DNA from: Trichopria drosophilae
Lineage: Eukaryota; Arthropoda; Insecta; Hymenoptera; Diapriidae
Direction of reading: 5' to 3'
Assembly: GCA_030407085.1 (NCBI GenBank)
Contig: CM059584.1
Location: 121,620,501 to 121,684,500, forward strand
Length of the DNA stretch: 64,000 nucleotides
Shown: positions 47,507 through 57,782 of the stretch, piece after piece
Layout: the number at the start of each line of letters is the position of its first letter
How positions within the stretch are numbered: position 1 is the first letter of the stretch
Position numbers and translations under genes: made by a program
Notes under the pieces: model-generated
The model's database searches: none
What the model saw: the letters and a program-made list of their open reading frames with translations, nothing else
Told to the model about the DNA's origin: nothing

Positions 47507-48184
47507 CTAGCGGCTACTTGCGTAAAGACGCCGATAAAGCAAACACGCGTGCACCTTTGGCTGTATTTTTAACGGAGGTCGCGTGATCGGAATCGCAAAT
47601 TGTTCGGAGCTAACGGGTTTTTATATCGCGGCACCCCTGTCGGTTTCCGCTCTGTTATACGAGGGAATACTTCCGAATAATTGTGAAATCGCGCGTTAAC
47701 TTCGACCAGGAAAGTGAATCAGGTGAACTAAATACTCAGATGTTATTTGCATTTACAAATTGCGTTTAGAAATTACGCCCCGCAATTTTACATTTGCTAC
47801 CGAACCTACGTGAGCCGTGTACAAAAATGTACAAATACCATTACGAAGGCAAACAAATCACTCGTAAACATCAACGGTGATGAATTCGCGATTATACGTA
47901 ATTCTGTACGAGTCGCGATTCAGTAAAAAATTAGTATTGCCAAAACGAAGTATCAAATTTTAAGATTTAAAAGAAGTAAAAACCATGTAACAGGTCACCG
48001 AGATTGATGATGAACTGCCTCAGAAGATGATGAGTTAAACGTAAACATATGACCATCTTTTCGAAAGGTATTGAATTTTGGATATAACATGTCAGAAGTT
48101 CCACACCCAATATTTGGTACATTCTCATTAAGTCAGGACTACTAAAATAAAAATTATATCTCAAGGAGTTAATTTTATGTATAC

Positions 48185-48358
48185 CTTCAGCAGGTGCTGC
48201 AGCAGGAGGAGCTTCAGCCGGAGGGGCAGTCTCGGCTGGAGGTGGCACTTCGGCAGGTGGCGCAGGAGAAGCAGCAGGTTCCGTCGGTGCTGCTGGTGCA
48301 GCTTCTGGTGCTGGAGCTCCATCTGCTGGTGGCGCAGGTGCTTCTGCCGGAGGCGCTC
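48185..48358 (-). CDS. wupA: Troponin I/H Pro/Ala-rich exon 3 of the tail
   Basis: This 174-nt exon lies between ATGATAG (acceptor) and GTATAC (donor) and is in phase 1 at both ends, so it can be included or skipped without changing frame. It encodes 57 full codons of almost pure Pro, Ala and Glu with a few Gly, Asp, Thr, Ser and Val, in units like APPAEAPAPPADGAP. Such tails are known on flight-muscle troponin H. In Drosophila the tail is attached to tropomyosin, and in Lethocerus, as I recall, to troponin I. The intron to the next upstream exon is only 73 bp. The reverse strand is also open here, but its Arg/Ser/Cys-rich translations are artefacts of the repeat. Confidence 0.7.
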
Positions 48359-48431
48359 CTATCATTCGTAAAAAAGTTTGTCAATTGTTTTTCGATCAAA
48401 ATTCATACAAGGATGTAACTATCAATATTAC

Positions 48432-48620
48432 CCTCTGCAGGTGGTGCACCTTCCGTTGGTGGTGGTGCACCTTCTGCAGGTGCTGCTGGTGGAGCGCCAT
48501 CTGCTGGTGGTGGTGCATCGGCTGGAGGTGCTCCCTCCGCTGGCGGTGCTCCTTCAGTTGGTGCTGCTCCTTCTGCTGGAGGTGCAGGCTCTGGAGTTGG
48601 TGTAGCTGGGGGTGGTGCAG
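48432..48620 (-). CDS. wupA: Troponin I/H Pro/Ala-rich exon 2 of the tail
   Basis: This 189-nt exon has acceptor ATGAAAAG, donor GGTAATA and phase 1 at both ends. It encodes 62 full codons in repeated units such as APPAEGAPPADAPPPADG and APPPTEGAPPAEG, the most regular part of the tail. The codon split with the next exon makes Gly, giving a seamless AEGAPPAEAP junction. That continuity across the boundary is good evidence that both splice sites are right. Repeats at both protein and DNA level suggest growth by unequal duplication. Confidence 0.75.
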
Positions 48621-48956
48621 CTTTTCATACATAAAGAAGTGTTATTAAATATATGTTACTTTAATATCGTTGTGAGAAGAAGAATATATCTCGAAATATG
48701 TATTTAAATGTTTTTATAAACGATATGCAGGGTATATCAAAATTATTTCTCACCATATCTTACTGAAATGAGTCGCGGAACCAAGATACGCATTTTGAAG
48801 GTCATGTTTGAAGGACATACATTTTTTCAAATGTGTCATAACAAGATTTTCTACATTTTCATGAACTGAATTTACTGTTTTTAAATAATGACAAATCCAG
48901 TTTTTTAAGTGGATAATACGATTAATATAAAACATTTTGTAAATAAAAATGTATAC

Positions 48957-49143
48957 CTGCAGGTGGAGCTTCTGCAGGTGGAATTGGTTCTGGTGTTGGA
49001 GTCGGTGACGGTGGTACTGGTGATGGTGTTGGAGATGGTGTAGGTGGTTCAGCAGACGATGGCGCTGGTGAAGGAGCCACAATCTTTGGTGGTTCTGGAG
49101 TTGGTGTTGGCGCTGGATCCGGCGTTGGTGCAGGAGGTTCCTC
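48957..49143 (-). CDS. wupA: Troponin I/H Pro/Ala-rich exon 1 of the tail
   Basis: The exon ends at a clear donor (GCAGGTATAC) in phase 1, joining the next exon through an Ala codon. It encodes about 62 residues: EEPPAPTPDPAPTPTPEPPK, then Ser/Pro/Thr-rich spacer (PSPTPSPVPPSPTPTP), then PPAEAPPA. The start at 49143 is chosen because GAG GAA there is in phase 0, which fits both the 57449 donor and an internal donor in the canonical last exon. Its acceptor (ACGAG) is poor and lacks a good pyrimidine tract, so the true 5' border may be elsewhere. The frame stays open upstream for a further dozen or more codons. An extra small exon upstream is also possible. Confidence 0.6.
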
Positions 49144-52100
49144 CTCGTTGCAAAATTTGTTCTTAATACTAGTTTCTTTTATGTCATAATCAATTACATG
49201 TCGTAATAATTACGAATTATAATGCGATTGTCGATATTTATCATCGAATGATTTGATATGTCGGCATGCTTATGCCAATCAATGTTAGTATACAAACTGT
49301 TTTTGCATGATCTTTGCTATGTTTTAGGTATAAGAATCCTAAAAACTCATTCTCATCTACGCTGTTTTCCTATTGTATTATAAGGTATGTATATCGATGT
49401 TTCACCTACCAGAAAATGATGTGAGGAATTTTTTATTTACTATTTGATACGTATAATTTTTTCAATCACTTATTAATTGAATGCTTTACAAACATAATAA
49501 AAATATAATCCATTAATGAGAAAAAATATCAGTATTGTGAATTTATATTGAATAACTTTGACTGTTAGAACGATTTCAAATTCATTTGAAGAAGAAGGTG
49601 AATGAAATAAATCGATTCGGAAAGAGTAGACAATCTTATCGGGGCTGATTGTTAGATTATTTTGAGTGACCTCCTCAAGATCAAATCTTGAAAAAGAGTT
49701 TTAGAGCTATATTAATAAAACTTGAAGATTTCTAGGTGACCGAAAGCAGTAAAAAATTAATTGGACCTTCAAAGATTACGACAAGGTCAACATAACCAAA
49801 TTTATTGGTCACCAAATCTACTAAAATATTTTTTCGCCTATAAATCGTCGGAAGTTTAAAGAAAATAACGTCTGGATGATTTGACCTTTTGAAGGTTACT
49901 CTAGAAAATTATGTTCAGGCACAAAATTTCTTGTAATTTTCGAATCCCGTATTAAAAATAGAAATTTTCTTGCAATGTAAAAAATTTATTATCCAATATT
50001 GTTAAGATTTTTTTAAGTTTAATTAAACAATCTGTAGATCAAAGATTACTTTAGGAGAGGTGCTAAGTAATTAACTTGTCACTACTTTTCGACGGCCACA
50101 CATTCATCAGAAATAATTTCACGAATGACAACGTATGTCATTTTTTAACTATGTTTTATTTCAAAGATTAAGTTCTAGTGTGGACAGACTAGACGGATCT
50201 TTCCAAATGTCAACACTATTTTTTCCACAGATTGACAGTTTAGCGTACCTTAAAAAATAGAGGTTTACATTTAAAAAATAACCTCGACCTCCAAATGACA
50301 TTGAAAACTTCTAAAGGTCATATATTCAGATAGATAAATAATTCTATCCTCAACAATTTATACCTTGACAATTATTTTTATAATTAATTTTAGTAACCTG
50401 TCAATCAAAATGTCTCACCTTTTTGATATTCAAACTTTTAATGCATCCATTTTTTAATTGAATGCATAGTTTAGAAATATTTTCTCTAAAATAAAAAATG
50501 GTACATTCAGTCATTTCTATAGATATAAATCATTGTGGTATGAAACGGGGTTAGTAAAAATCCGACATGACACATTTCTTTTTGTCAAGCGAATTACATT
50601 TTTAAGGTTCACGTCTCTAATAATATAAAATAATTATAATTTGTATATGCGTTCAACGATATTTACGAAAATAAGATAGTTTAGCATTATAATTTGTATA
50701 CATTATAATAATATAAAATTATAGGTACCACCTAAATCAAGCCCGTGACGTCAGGATCGAATATCTGTAAACAATTGATCGATTTGCATACCTTTTTTTA
50801 TTATAGGAACTCGCATTGTATTCATATCACTGCGTAGCTTCGTTCTGGTCTACTAAATAGTCATCGAACATGAAATTTGATATTCGTTGTCCATTGTGAG
50901 ATTTTAGGGGCTATATTACGAATCATTCGTTAACGACAATATATATCATTCGACATAATCAAAATCGCTCGTGCAATCGCATCATAATATAAATGAACAT
51001 GGAACCCCGGAACATGTTTGTTAGATACGTGATATTGTAGTAACTATGTATATAGGGCTGCTGTACTCTGCAGTCGTCGAAAATGTTACAGGGGATAGTT
51101 ATTTAGCAAAAACTCGTTAGTGAGATACCTACCGATGAGATTCGAGTCCGGCATACCATCTGAAATTAAATGTGTTTTCGACACAACGGAATAATATCCA
51201 GGATAGGAAAAAACAATTATATCGAGAGTTTTTTAATGAAGATTTATTTTACTTAACTAATTTGAAACAATCAATCAAATTTGTTGCTTCTATTGGTTCA
51301 ATTTATTTGTTAATTTGAGTGATTACGAAATAAACCGATAACGAAAATCCTGTCATTAAATCATTATTAATATATGTCGTAATTAAATTACTAAAATCCG
51401 ATAATTTGTTTACGGGTATTATTTGTGCTGAATTGATGTATTATGATATATCAAAATAGTTTATGAGAGTTTTAAGAGAAAGAGTTATGCATTAAAAGTA
51501 ATTTATTAAATATTATTAATCGAATTGATTAAAATTTATGAATAAAGTTATTGAATTATTTTTCTATTCTGCGATCATGTAATTCCGCGGAATTGTACTG
51601 TCAAATTGAGTTCAAAGAATTCCAAACATCTACGAAAATAAGATTATATGTCATTAGAGCCATGTATAATCATCGGAACATTCGAAATTAACTAGATTCT
51701 CAGGTGATATATAGAAATATATATATAATTGACGCAATAAAATAAGCGTATTGTTCAAATGAAAGTTATTTCGAAAATAATATTCCTGCAATTTTATCTA
51801 CAAAATTGTAGGATTCTAGTGAAAAAAGTCTCAGAATCAAGTTAGAAATCTACTCTAGCATTTTATTATTATTTATTAAAATTCCTGGTCTTTATTATTG
51901 TTATTGAAATTGCCTAATACTGTGTTTTTTTTATATACGTGTCTGCACTGTTGTATTGTTCTTCTTCACAAAAACATGAATATTAGACACATCTTCACAT
52001 AACCTTCGTGCTCCCCCATGGGAAGATAATATTGGTCTATAAATAAGTCTATAACTTACCCCTTCACGTGTAAACCTAACTATTACTCCAACGGCTATTT

Positions 52101-53795
52101 TTAAAGTATTGTGATTACATTACTATCCAGTTGTTAAATTACTTTCATCATTTCAACTTAAATGTTCTTGAATTTGATGTAAATAATCTCATTGATTCTT
52201 AGCTAATAGTTTCTCACTGTACTCATCATGATTTACTGTAAATTAATAAAAAAAGCATCGTCTGCTATTGACAGTCTTAAGGTAGATGTAAAGTAGTCTA
52301 CCAATAAAGAAAGTAATCTATGCGAAAATTTGCAAATTAAAGATGAATTGTAATTTCATATGTAAAAGTAATTTTAATTATTATTTATGGTACTCTACAA
52401 AATATTCTGCTCTTTTTTCAGTTCAGAATGAATTTTGAAAAATTAATTCAGTCATTTTCCTTTACGATGTTTTGCATAAATTCCTACTATCTTCAGAACG
52501 ATTGAAAACTTCTTTAACTTTTAAATACAATGTAAATAATTATAATTGTTGGGAACTTCTATTATTTCCCATCAATAATCGTTAACTGGTTTTATTATAA
52601 TGGATAATATAAAATAAACACTGGCTTAAAATTATAAGAGTCATTTATTTCAATTATATCATTTTCACAGTGAAATTTCCATTAATTTTTTAAATTTAGT
52701 GTATAATTTTGTTTGTATTTTTACCTTTTAGTGATTTGTGGAAAATTAGCCACTAAAATTCAATGGTAATTGTAAATGTGTTTATGTAAAAGATAATAGT
52801 TACTATTAAAATTTACAGGGCACTGATAAATGATACTTCATGGTTATTATTAAATAGCATGGCTGCAAATTATTCTTCAACCTCAATAGTAACGTTCAAA
52901 TAAATATAAATTTACAATAACTATCTTCACGAAACAATATTAAAAACTAGTAACTAGTTGATACTTTCAATTAAAAGAATGTGTTCTTTCTCTGTAAAAG
53001 CTTCTAAAAAATACTAAGTGGTGCAGTGCTTATTCCAAAAGGAAAAAAATATAAGTAGTAGATTGTGCAACTTGGTAGCAAAATAGCATTTTGCGCACCG
53101 AATGTGAGAAAGACATTTACTACAAGGAATAAATCCGACACTCATGAAGAATGAAAATTCTTCATTCATTAAACTCTACTAATATCTACATTAGTGTCTT
53201 TAAATTCTATCTGAAAACCAAAATTGTTAGATGTAAATATAGAATGAAACAATGGCTAGTTAGAGTTGAAAATTGTCTATATTAAACCAACCAATGTATG
53301 ATGTTCTATTGGAAATTATTAGCCAATAATCAATGTAGGAACTCTTATGATAACAAAAACTTAACATATTTCTGGTGACACAAAAAAAATTATAAGGAAC
53401 ATGGAAACAATTGTTACAAAGGAGAAACAACAATTACACAAAGCATTGTCCATTATTAATAACATTATTTTTTAATTTACAATAAATCTTAAATATTTTC
53501 ACCTTCGCTTCGCTTTAGGATGAAGGATCGACAATCAAACAATTATTACAAGACCCAGTTGGAAGGAACGGTTTAAAAAATGACATACACAAACTGATTG
53601 AATTGTGGATAAACATTCGCGACTATACACATTGAACTGTGCACAGGTGTAGGAAAAAAGGGATAAATTGCTTAAAATAATAAGACTGATTAGGAAGGGA
53701 CATTCAACGAGTGAACAGCTGCAACGAGATTGTCGCCCCCAACTTGGATTCGATTATTGGATGAAACATTGATGAGGGATATTGGTCGAACGGTC
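49144..53795. other. AT-rich stretch, probably intron of the long troponin I isoform
   Basis: No exon was recognised in 4.6 kb. It would be intronic for transcripts joining canonical troponin I exons to the Pro/Ala exons, and 3' UTR or downstream flank for the short form. ATTAAA on the minus strand at 53471-53476 is a candidate polyadenylation signal for the short form. A third copy of the GGGAGCAAAATAGC-type repeat lies at 53070-53100. Confidence 0.4.
53070..53100. repeat. Short dispersed palindromic repeat, copy 3
   Basis: The stretch GGTAGCAAAATAGCATTTTG followed by CGCACCGA matches 685-713 almost exactly. It is a single arm here, with no opposite copy beside it. Confidence 0.6.
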
Positions 53796-53861
53796 TCATG
53801 CCTCAACTTCTTCTTCCTTTACCTTCTTTTCCTCGCCCTTCTTCGACCAATCCGGTTTTTT
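53796..53861 (-). CDS. wupA: Troponin I, canonical last coding exon
   Basis: After the acceptor TTTACAG, 21 codons read KKPDWSKKGEEKK then VKEEEVEA and stop at TGA (53798-53796). The KKPDWSK opening and acidic end are those of insect troponin I C-termini. The exon begins in phase 0 and follows the exon ending EEEDKE at 57449. Within it, AAGGTAAAG at 53825-53817 is a good donor consensus in phase 0. Its use would remove the last eight residues and the stop and allow splicing on to the Pro/Ala exon at 49143. Troponin I is the inhibitory subunit of the thin-filament troponin complex in muscle. Confidence 0.9.
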   Translation of the reverse strand, partial: KKPDWSKKGEEKKVKEEEVEA

Positions 53862-56800
53862 CTGTAAATCAGATAAATTACATTAGACAATTGTCTTTAT
53901 GTTTTTTCAATTTCGGTTTAGCCCAAAAAGGCAAACAAAACACGTAGGATTTTCAACTACAAACTAGGGAATATTGGGGTACAAACATCGCTACGACACA
54001 ACTGGTTTTCCAAATTTTCAATTTCGCACCTAAAATTCTCCACTCGAGGAGATGTAAGGAAAATTTGTTATTAGTAAAGCTGCTGAAAGTACGAGTTGGA
54101 AAAGTGGTAATAATCGAAAAAAGAGAAAAAAGAAAATAGAATTTCGTTGCAAGAGAACAGAAGAAAATGAAAAAGAAAAATCAAATGGAATTTCCGCCCA
54201 TGTCATATCTAAGGACGTTAGTAGTTAACTAACATGAAGATGAATTAAGCAATTTTATTCACACACAGGCAGTATGTGGTTAAAAGATATACTTCGAAAA
54301 CTTACATCTAAAACTTTTCTAATTTCATATTTCGTTTGCACTTTTCATAAATTTCGAATTAGTTTTTTTTTTTTAAAGATTTTTTACTAAAAACAACAAG
54401 ATTATTATAGAAAGCGGCGAGTGTTTACTACTAAAAAATGCGTACAACTGCATACTTTGAACTGATTTTTAATAAGTTAAACTTGTATTGATATAGAATT
54501 CAAACATACTGAAAAATGTTTAACGAACGAATTTTAAAAGAAATAAAAGGATAAATTACTTGACTTCAATTAACGAAAGAATTTATATGTTTTTACTATT
54601 TATTAGTAAAAGTCATTACTAATTCAATTAGTGATCGACTTTTTGATCCTATATTAGTATTTTTTTAAACTGGTTTAGATAAAACATGAACTAACACTGT
54701 GATTAACAACTTAGTAGTAGAAGTTATTCTTCGCTTTTTAAGGGATTTTTAAGTCTTCTGCATTGAAAGTAATTTACCTACAAAGCACTTAAATATTTAT
54801 ATTCGACATGTTAAAAACTTTCGAAATATGAAATTGTTACAATCAAACATCTCGTTAATAAACCACAACAGCTAATACGTTTATATGTATTTATCAAAAT
54901 ATATTTTTAATGTAACCAACTATACTTCTAAATTTAAATCTAAATTAGTTAAAAGTCATTTATAAAACGAACCATAACAATTTAAAAATACTACAGCATA
55001 TTACTGCATTAATTTAATTATTTGAAACTAAATTATAGCATATTTTCACTACTAATTATCAGAATAATTACTAAATAAATTGGTATTGGATATGCAATGT
55101 TTTTTTTAATAATGAGCTTTGAAAAAGTCTTCGTATTATTATTATTTGACTGTCCTTTTCAAACTGTTGCGAAATAACCCAAAGTATGGCTAAAAAAATT
55201 AGATTAACTAAATGATAGTAATACTTAATATAAACTAACAATTTTGTCTATTCTACTGTTATAAGTATTCATATCTGAAGTTTTAGAATAATTAAATTAT
55301 ACAAATGTAAAATAAAATAATTAGAACATATGCTACTTCTTAGCTACTAAAAATAAATAGCTAGTTACTTAAGTTTTTCAGAAATTATTCACGGATAGTA
55401 TCAGCCTTCTGAATGGCCGAAAAAATCTGCAATTTGATTTTTCTTTATACATTATCTTTTATATTTTATTACATTTTCTTCCAAATTAGATTTAAAATCA
55501 TAAAATTACAATTTCAGGAAATGTTCTGAAGCCTTTTTACGGCATAAAATTTAAATTATGTGCCTAAAGTCTGTTTCTTTCTTTTCTGTTATTTTTTTTT
55601 TGTTTTGCAATTCAATGATGGGTTAATAAACTTATGCTACTACTATTATTATTTTTAAATCATTTGACAGACAGTACCAAGGAATAATTTCCAACAAATT
55701 TGTAATAGTATCTTCCACTCGTGGCTATGAAATAACTTTTTAGAATTAGGATACTAGAAAGTTCTGGTCTTCTTATTTAGTAACTAAGTCACAACAATTT
55801 TCTTTTAGATTTGTTTACTTTTAGACTTGCAAAGTGGAAGAAAGTTGCAAGCTTGCATTTTTCCAATAGATTTTTGTAAAACATATTTCAATACATTTGA
55901 TTTTCAGCATGGCGATTGACATTAGTTTAGAGCAATAAGACTAAAGTAACAGAAATAGTTCAGTAAAGTAAGAGCAGAGTAGCGTGAGATAAGCTGCTGC
56001 GATTATTATATTGTTCGCGTTAGACGCGCAGCATAAATCGTATTATCTAGTAAGCCATTCTCACCTTATGGCACCACATTCTCGCCCTAATATCACAATT
56101 TGACGAGATTTTAAACAGTGATTAAATTTTTCGATTACATTGATCTTGTTTTTCAACATGTTAGAGACCACGAAAAGTGACACGATGATAATGAGATGAA
56201 ATTTATTTATTCACAAGTGTGCAACATTTACTAATTTGAGAACTAAACATTAAACGATAAAAACAAAAATAGTTACATAGAACGTATAACATTGATTCCT
56301 GATCCAGGAAATACGCAAAACTGAAGTGTTTGCTACAACAGCCAGCGACATCGAAATGCACGATTCGCCGTCGGACGATGTCGGTTGTCCGACGGAAAAA
56401 AACGAACTGTAAAAAAGCTGGACGTCACAAAAAATACACAGCTAAAAAGTACAAAAATCCAATAGAATCCGGCAGAGCGGCATATAAGGTGATCAGTGTG
56501 CCAAGCAAAAAAAGAGTTTTCAAAAATAATATTCATCGATAAAATAAGTTAACAAAAATCCGATATGTTGAAAATTCTAGGACGTAAATGGACAATGCAC
56601 GATTTAATAATTAATTATTTATTGATATTTATATTTATTCTTAAATGTATAATAAGCTGAAAATCGAAGATACGCGTTCATTTCATGAAAGAAATTAAGA
56701 ACTTCTCTTTAAGAGGATCTTTTTTTTTTTATTTTTTATTTTTAATGTCGATGTCCTTAGTGTACGCCTTCTGCCCGCGTTACCATTGCCGGGAATAACA

Positions 56801-57448
56801 AAATATGACTTGTTGCGCGATGTGTATCGTCGGGTGCGTGTGTTTTGTCGGTGATTTTACTAGCCTGTTTGTTTAAAAGTACGTATAATTTAGTTTGATT
56901 TTTTATCTATTTCTTCGTCTGCCATTCTGCCTTCTCGGATTTCTTCGGCTGTGGAGAACAACACATTGCCTAGTCAACTAATGCCCACTAATAAATCTGA
57001 TATATTAGTAATCAGCAATTTTAAGAATTTTAAGGACTATAATCTTAATAAATTCTCCTTAAAAATGCTGAGGCACGGTGGTGTCAAAACAATAAAACAC
57101 CTGGGGGAAAAAACGTTGCGACTGGGAAATCTAACCGGGGAAAACACAAAACACCGACAAAAATTATGGACGACGGCAAAAAAACCGTCATCTAAAAATA
57201 TCCTGTAAAAAATTGAAGAACGACAAATTGTCAACAAATCTTTCGTTCATAAAAAATGTATGGTTTTCTTAAACCCGAGTACCAAGAAAATAAAAGATTG
57301 TAACTTTTTACAAAAATCGTTAAAAACAACTGATATTACAGTTCAAAAAATAACAAAATTATGTAATTTATAAAAATTGTATATTTGAAATTTGTGTTCT
57401 TTCTTGGTACGAAAAGGCACGCGGATCAGTTTAAAGAAAGATCTTTAC
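53862..57448. other. Troponin I intron, AT-rich
   Basis: No exon was recognised on the minus strand. Two plus-strand frames (56330-56542, Lys/Arg-rich, and 56951-57208) lack an ATG at their start (TTG and GTG) and match nothing I know. They lie in a slightly GC-richer part and are not called. Confidence 0.55.
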
Positions 57449-57590
57449 CTCCTTGTCTTCTTCTTCAAGGGTGAATTCTTTCTTCTTGACTTGCTTCAGT
57501 TGGTTACGGAAGTTAAACTCGGCAGCCTTCTTTTGAAGCTTGGCGAACTTGTTTTCGTACTTGGAAACCTTCTTTAAAGTTGGCTTCATG
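57449..57590 (-). CDS. wupA: Troponin I, conserved exon with the troponin C/actin-binding C-terminal half
   Basis: This 142-nt exon lies between acceptor TTACACAG and donor GAGGTAAAG. The first base completes a Phe codon from the previous exon. The 47 following codons include KKVSKYENKFAKLQKKAAEF, then NFRNQLKQVKKKEFTLEEED and KE. This is nearly identical to the same exon of Drosophila wupA as I remember it. In the protein this region anchors troponin I to the other troponin subunits and actin-tropomyosin. The exon ends in phase 0, which allows joining either to 53861 or directly to the Pro/Ala exon at 49143. Confidence 0.97.
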
Positions 57591-57738
57591 CTGTGTAACA
57601 AAATACAAACTAGTGTAAATATTGAATTTTAAAATATATCAAGTTTTAGTTGAATTTTTACGATATCTCGATGATTCTATATGGTTTCTTCTAAATGAGT
57701 TAAACAAGTAATTTGAAAATATAATTAATTTGACTTAC

Positions 57739-57782
57739 AATTTGCCTCGAAGATCGTTAACCTGGCTGTTCAAGTCCGCGAT
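57739..57782 (-). CDS. wupA: Troponin I, short constitutive exon
   Basis: This 44-nt exon lies between acceptor TTTGTGCAG and donor GTAAGTC. It encodes IADLNSQVNDLRGK plus two bases of a Phe codon. The NDLRGKF segment is typical of troponin I between the alternatively spliced exon 6 position and the conserved C-terminal exon. It starts in phase 0, matching the end of the exon at 62289, and its last two bases join the C that opens the exon at 57590. The intron between the two is 148 bp. Confidence 0.93.

Noticed and set aside
48177..48648. Plus-strand ORFs rich in Arg, Ser, Cys and Trp, or Leu and Val, opposite the Pro/Ala exons
   Set aside because: They are antisense reading frames of a GC-rich repeat. 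The minus strand has matching splice phases and sensible Pro/Ala content.
48750..49082. 110-codon minus-strand ORF rich in His, Gln and Leu
   Set aside because: It is the wrong frame of the first Pro/Ala exon. The frame giving EEPPAPTP...PPAEAPPA ends at a donor in the phase needed by the next exon.
56330..57208. Lys/Arg-rich plus-strand ORFs in the troponin I intron
   Set aside because: The frames start at TTG and GTG, no family is recognised, and both look like chance readings of A-rich sequence.
53796..57590. Reading this gene as troponin T
   Set aside because: Troponin T also has acidic tails in insects, but the KYENKFAKLQKKAAEFNFRN and KKPDWSK segments are specific to troponin I.
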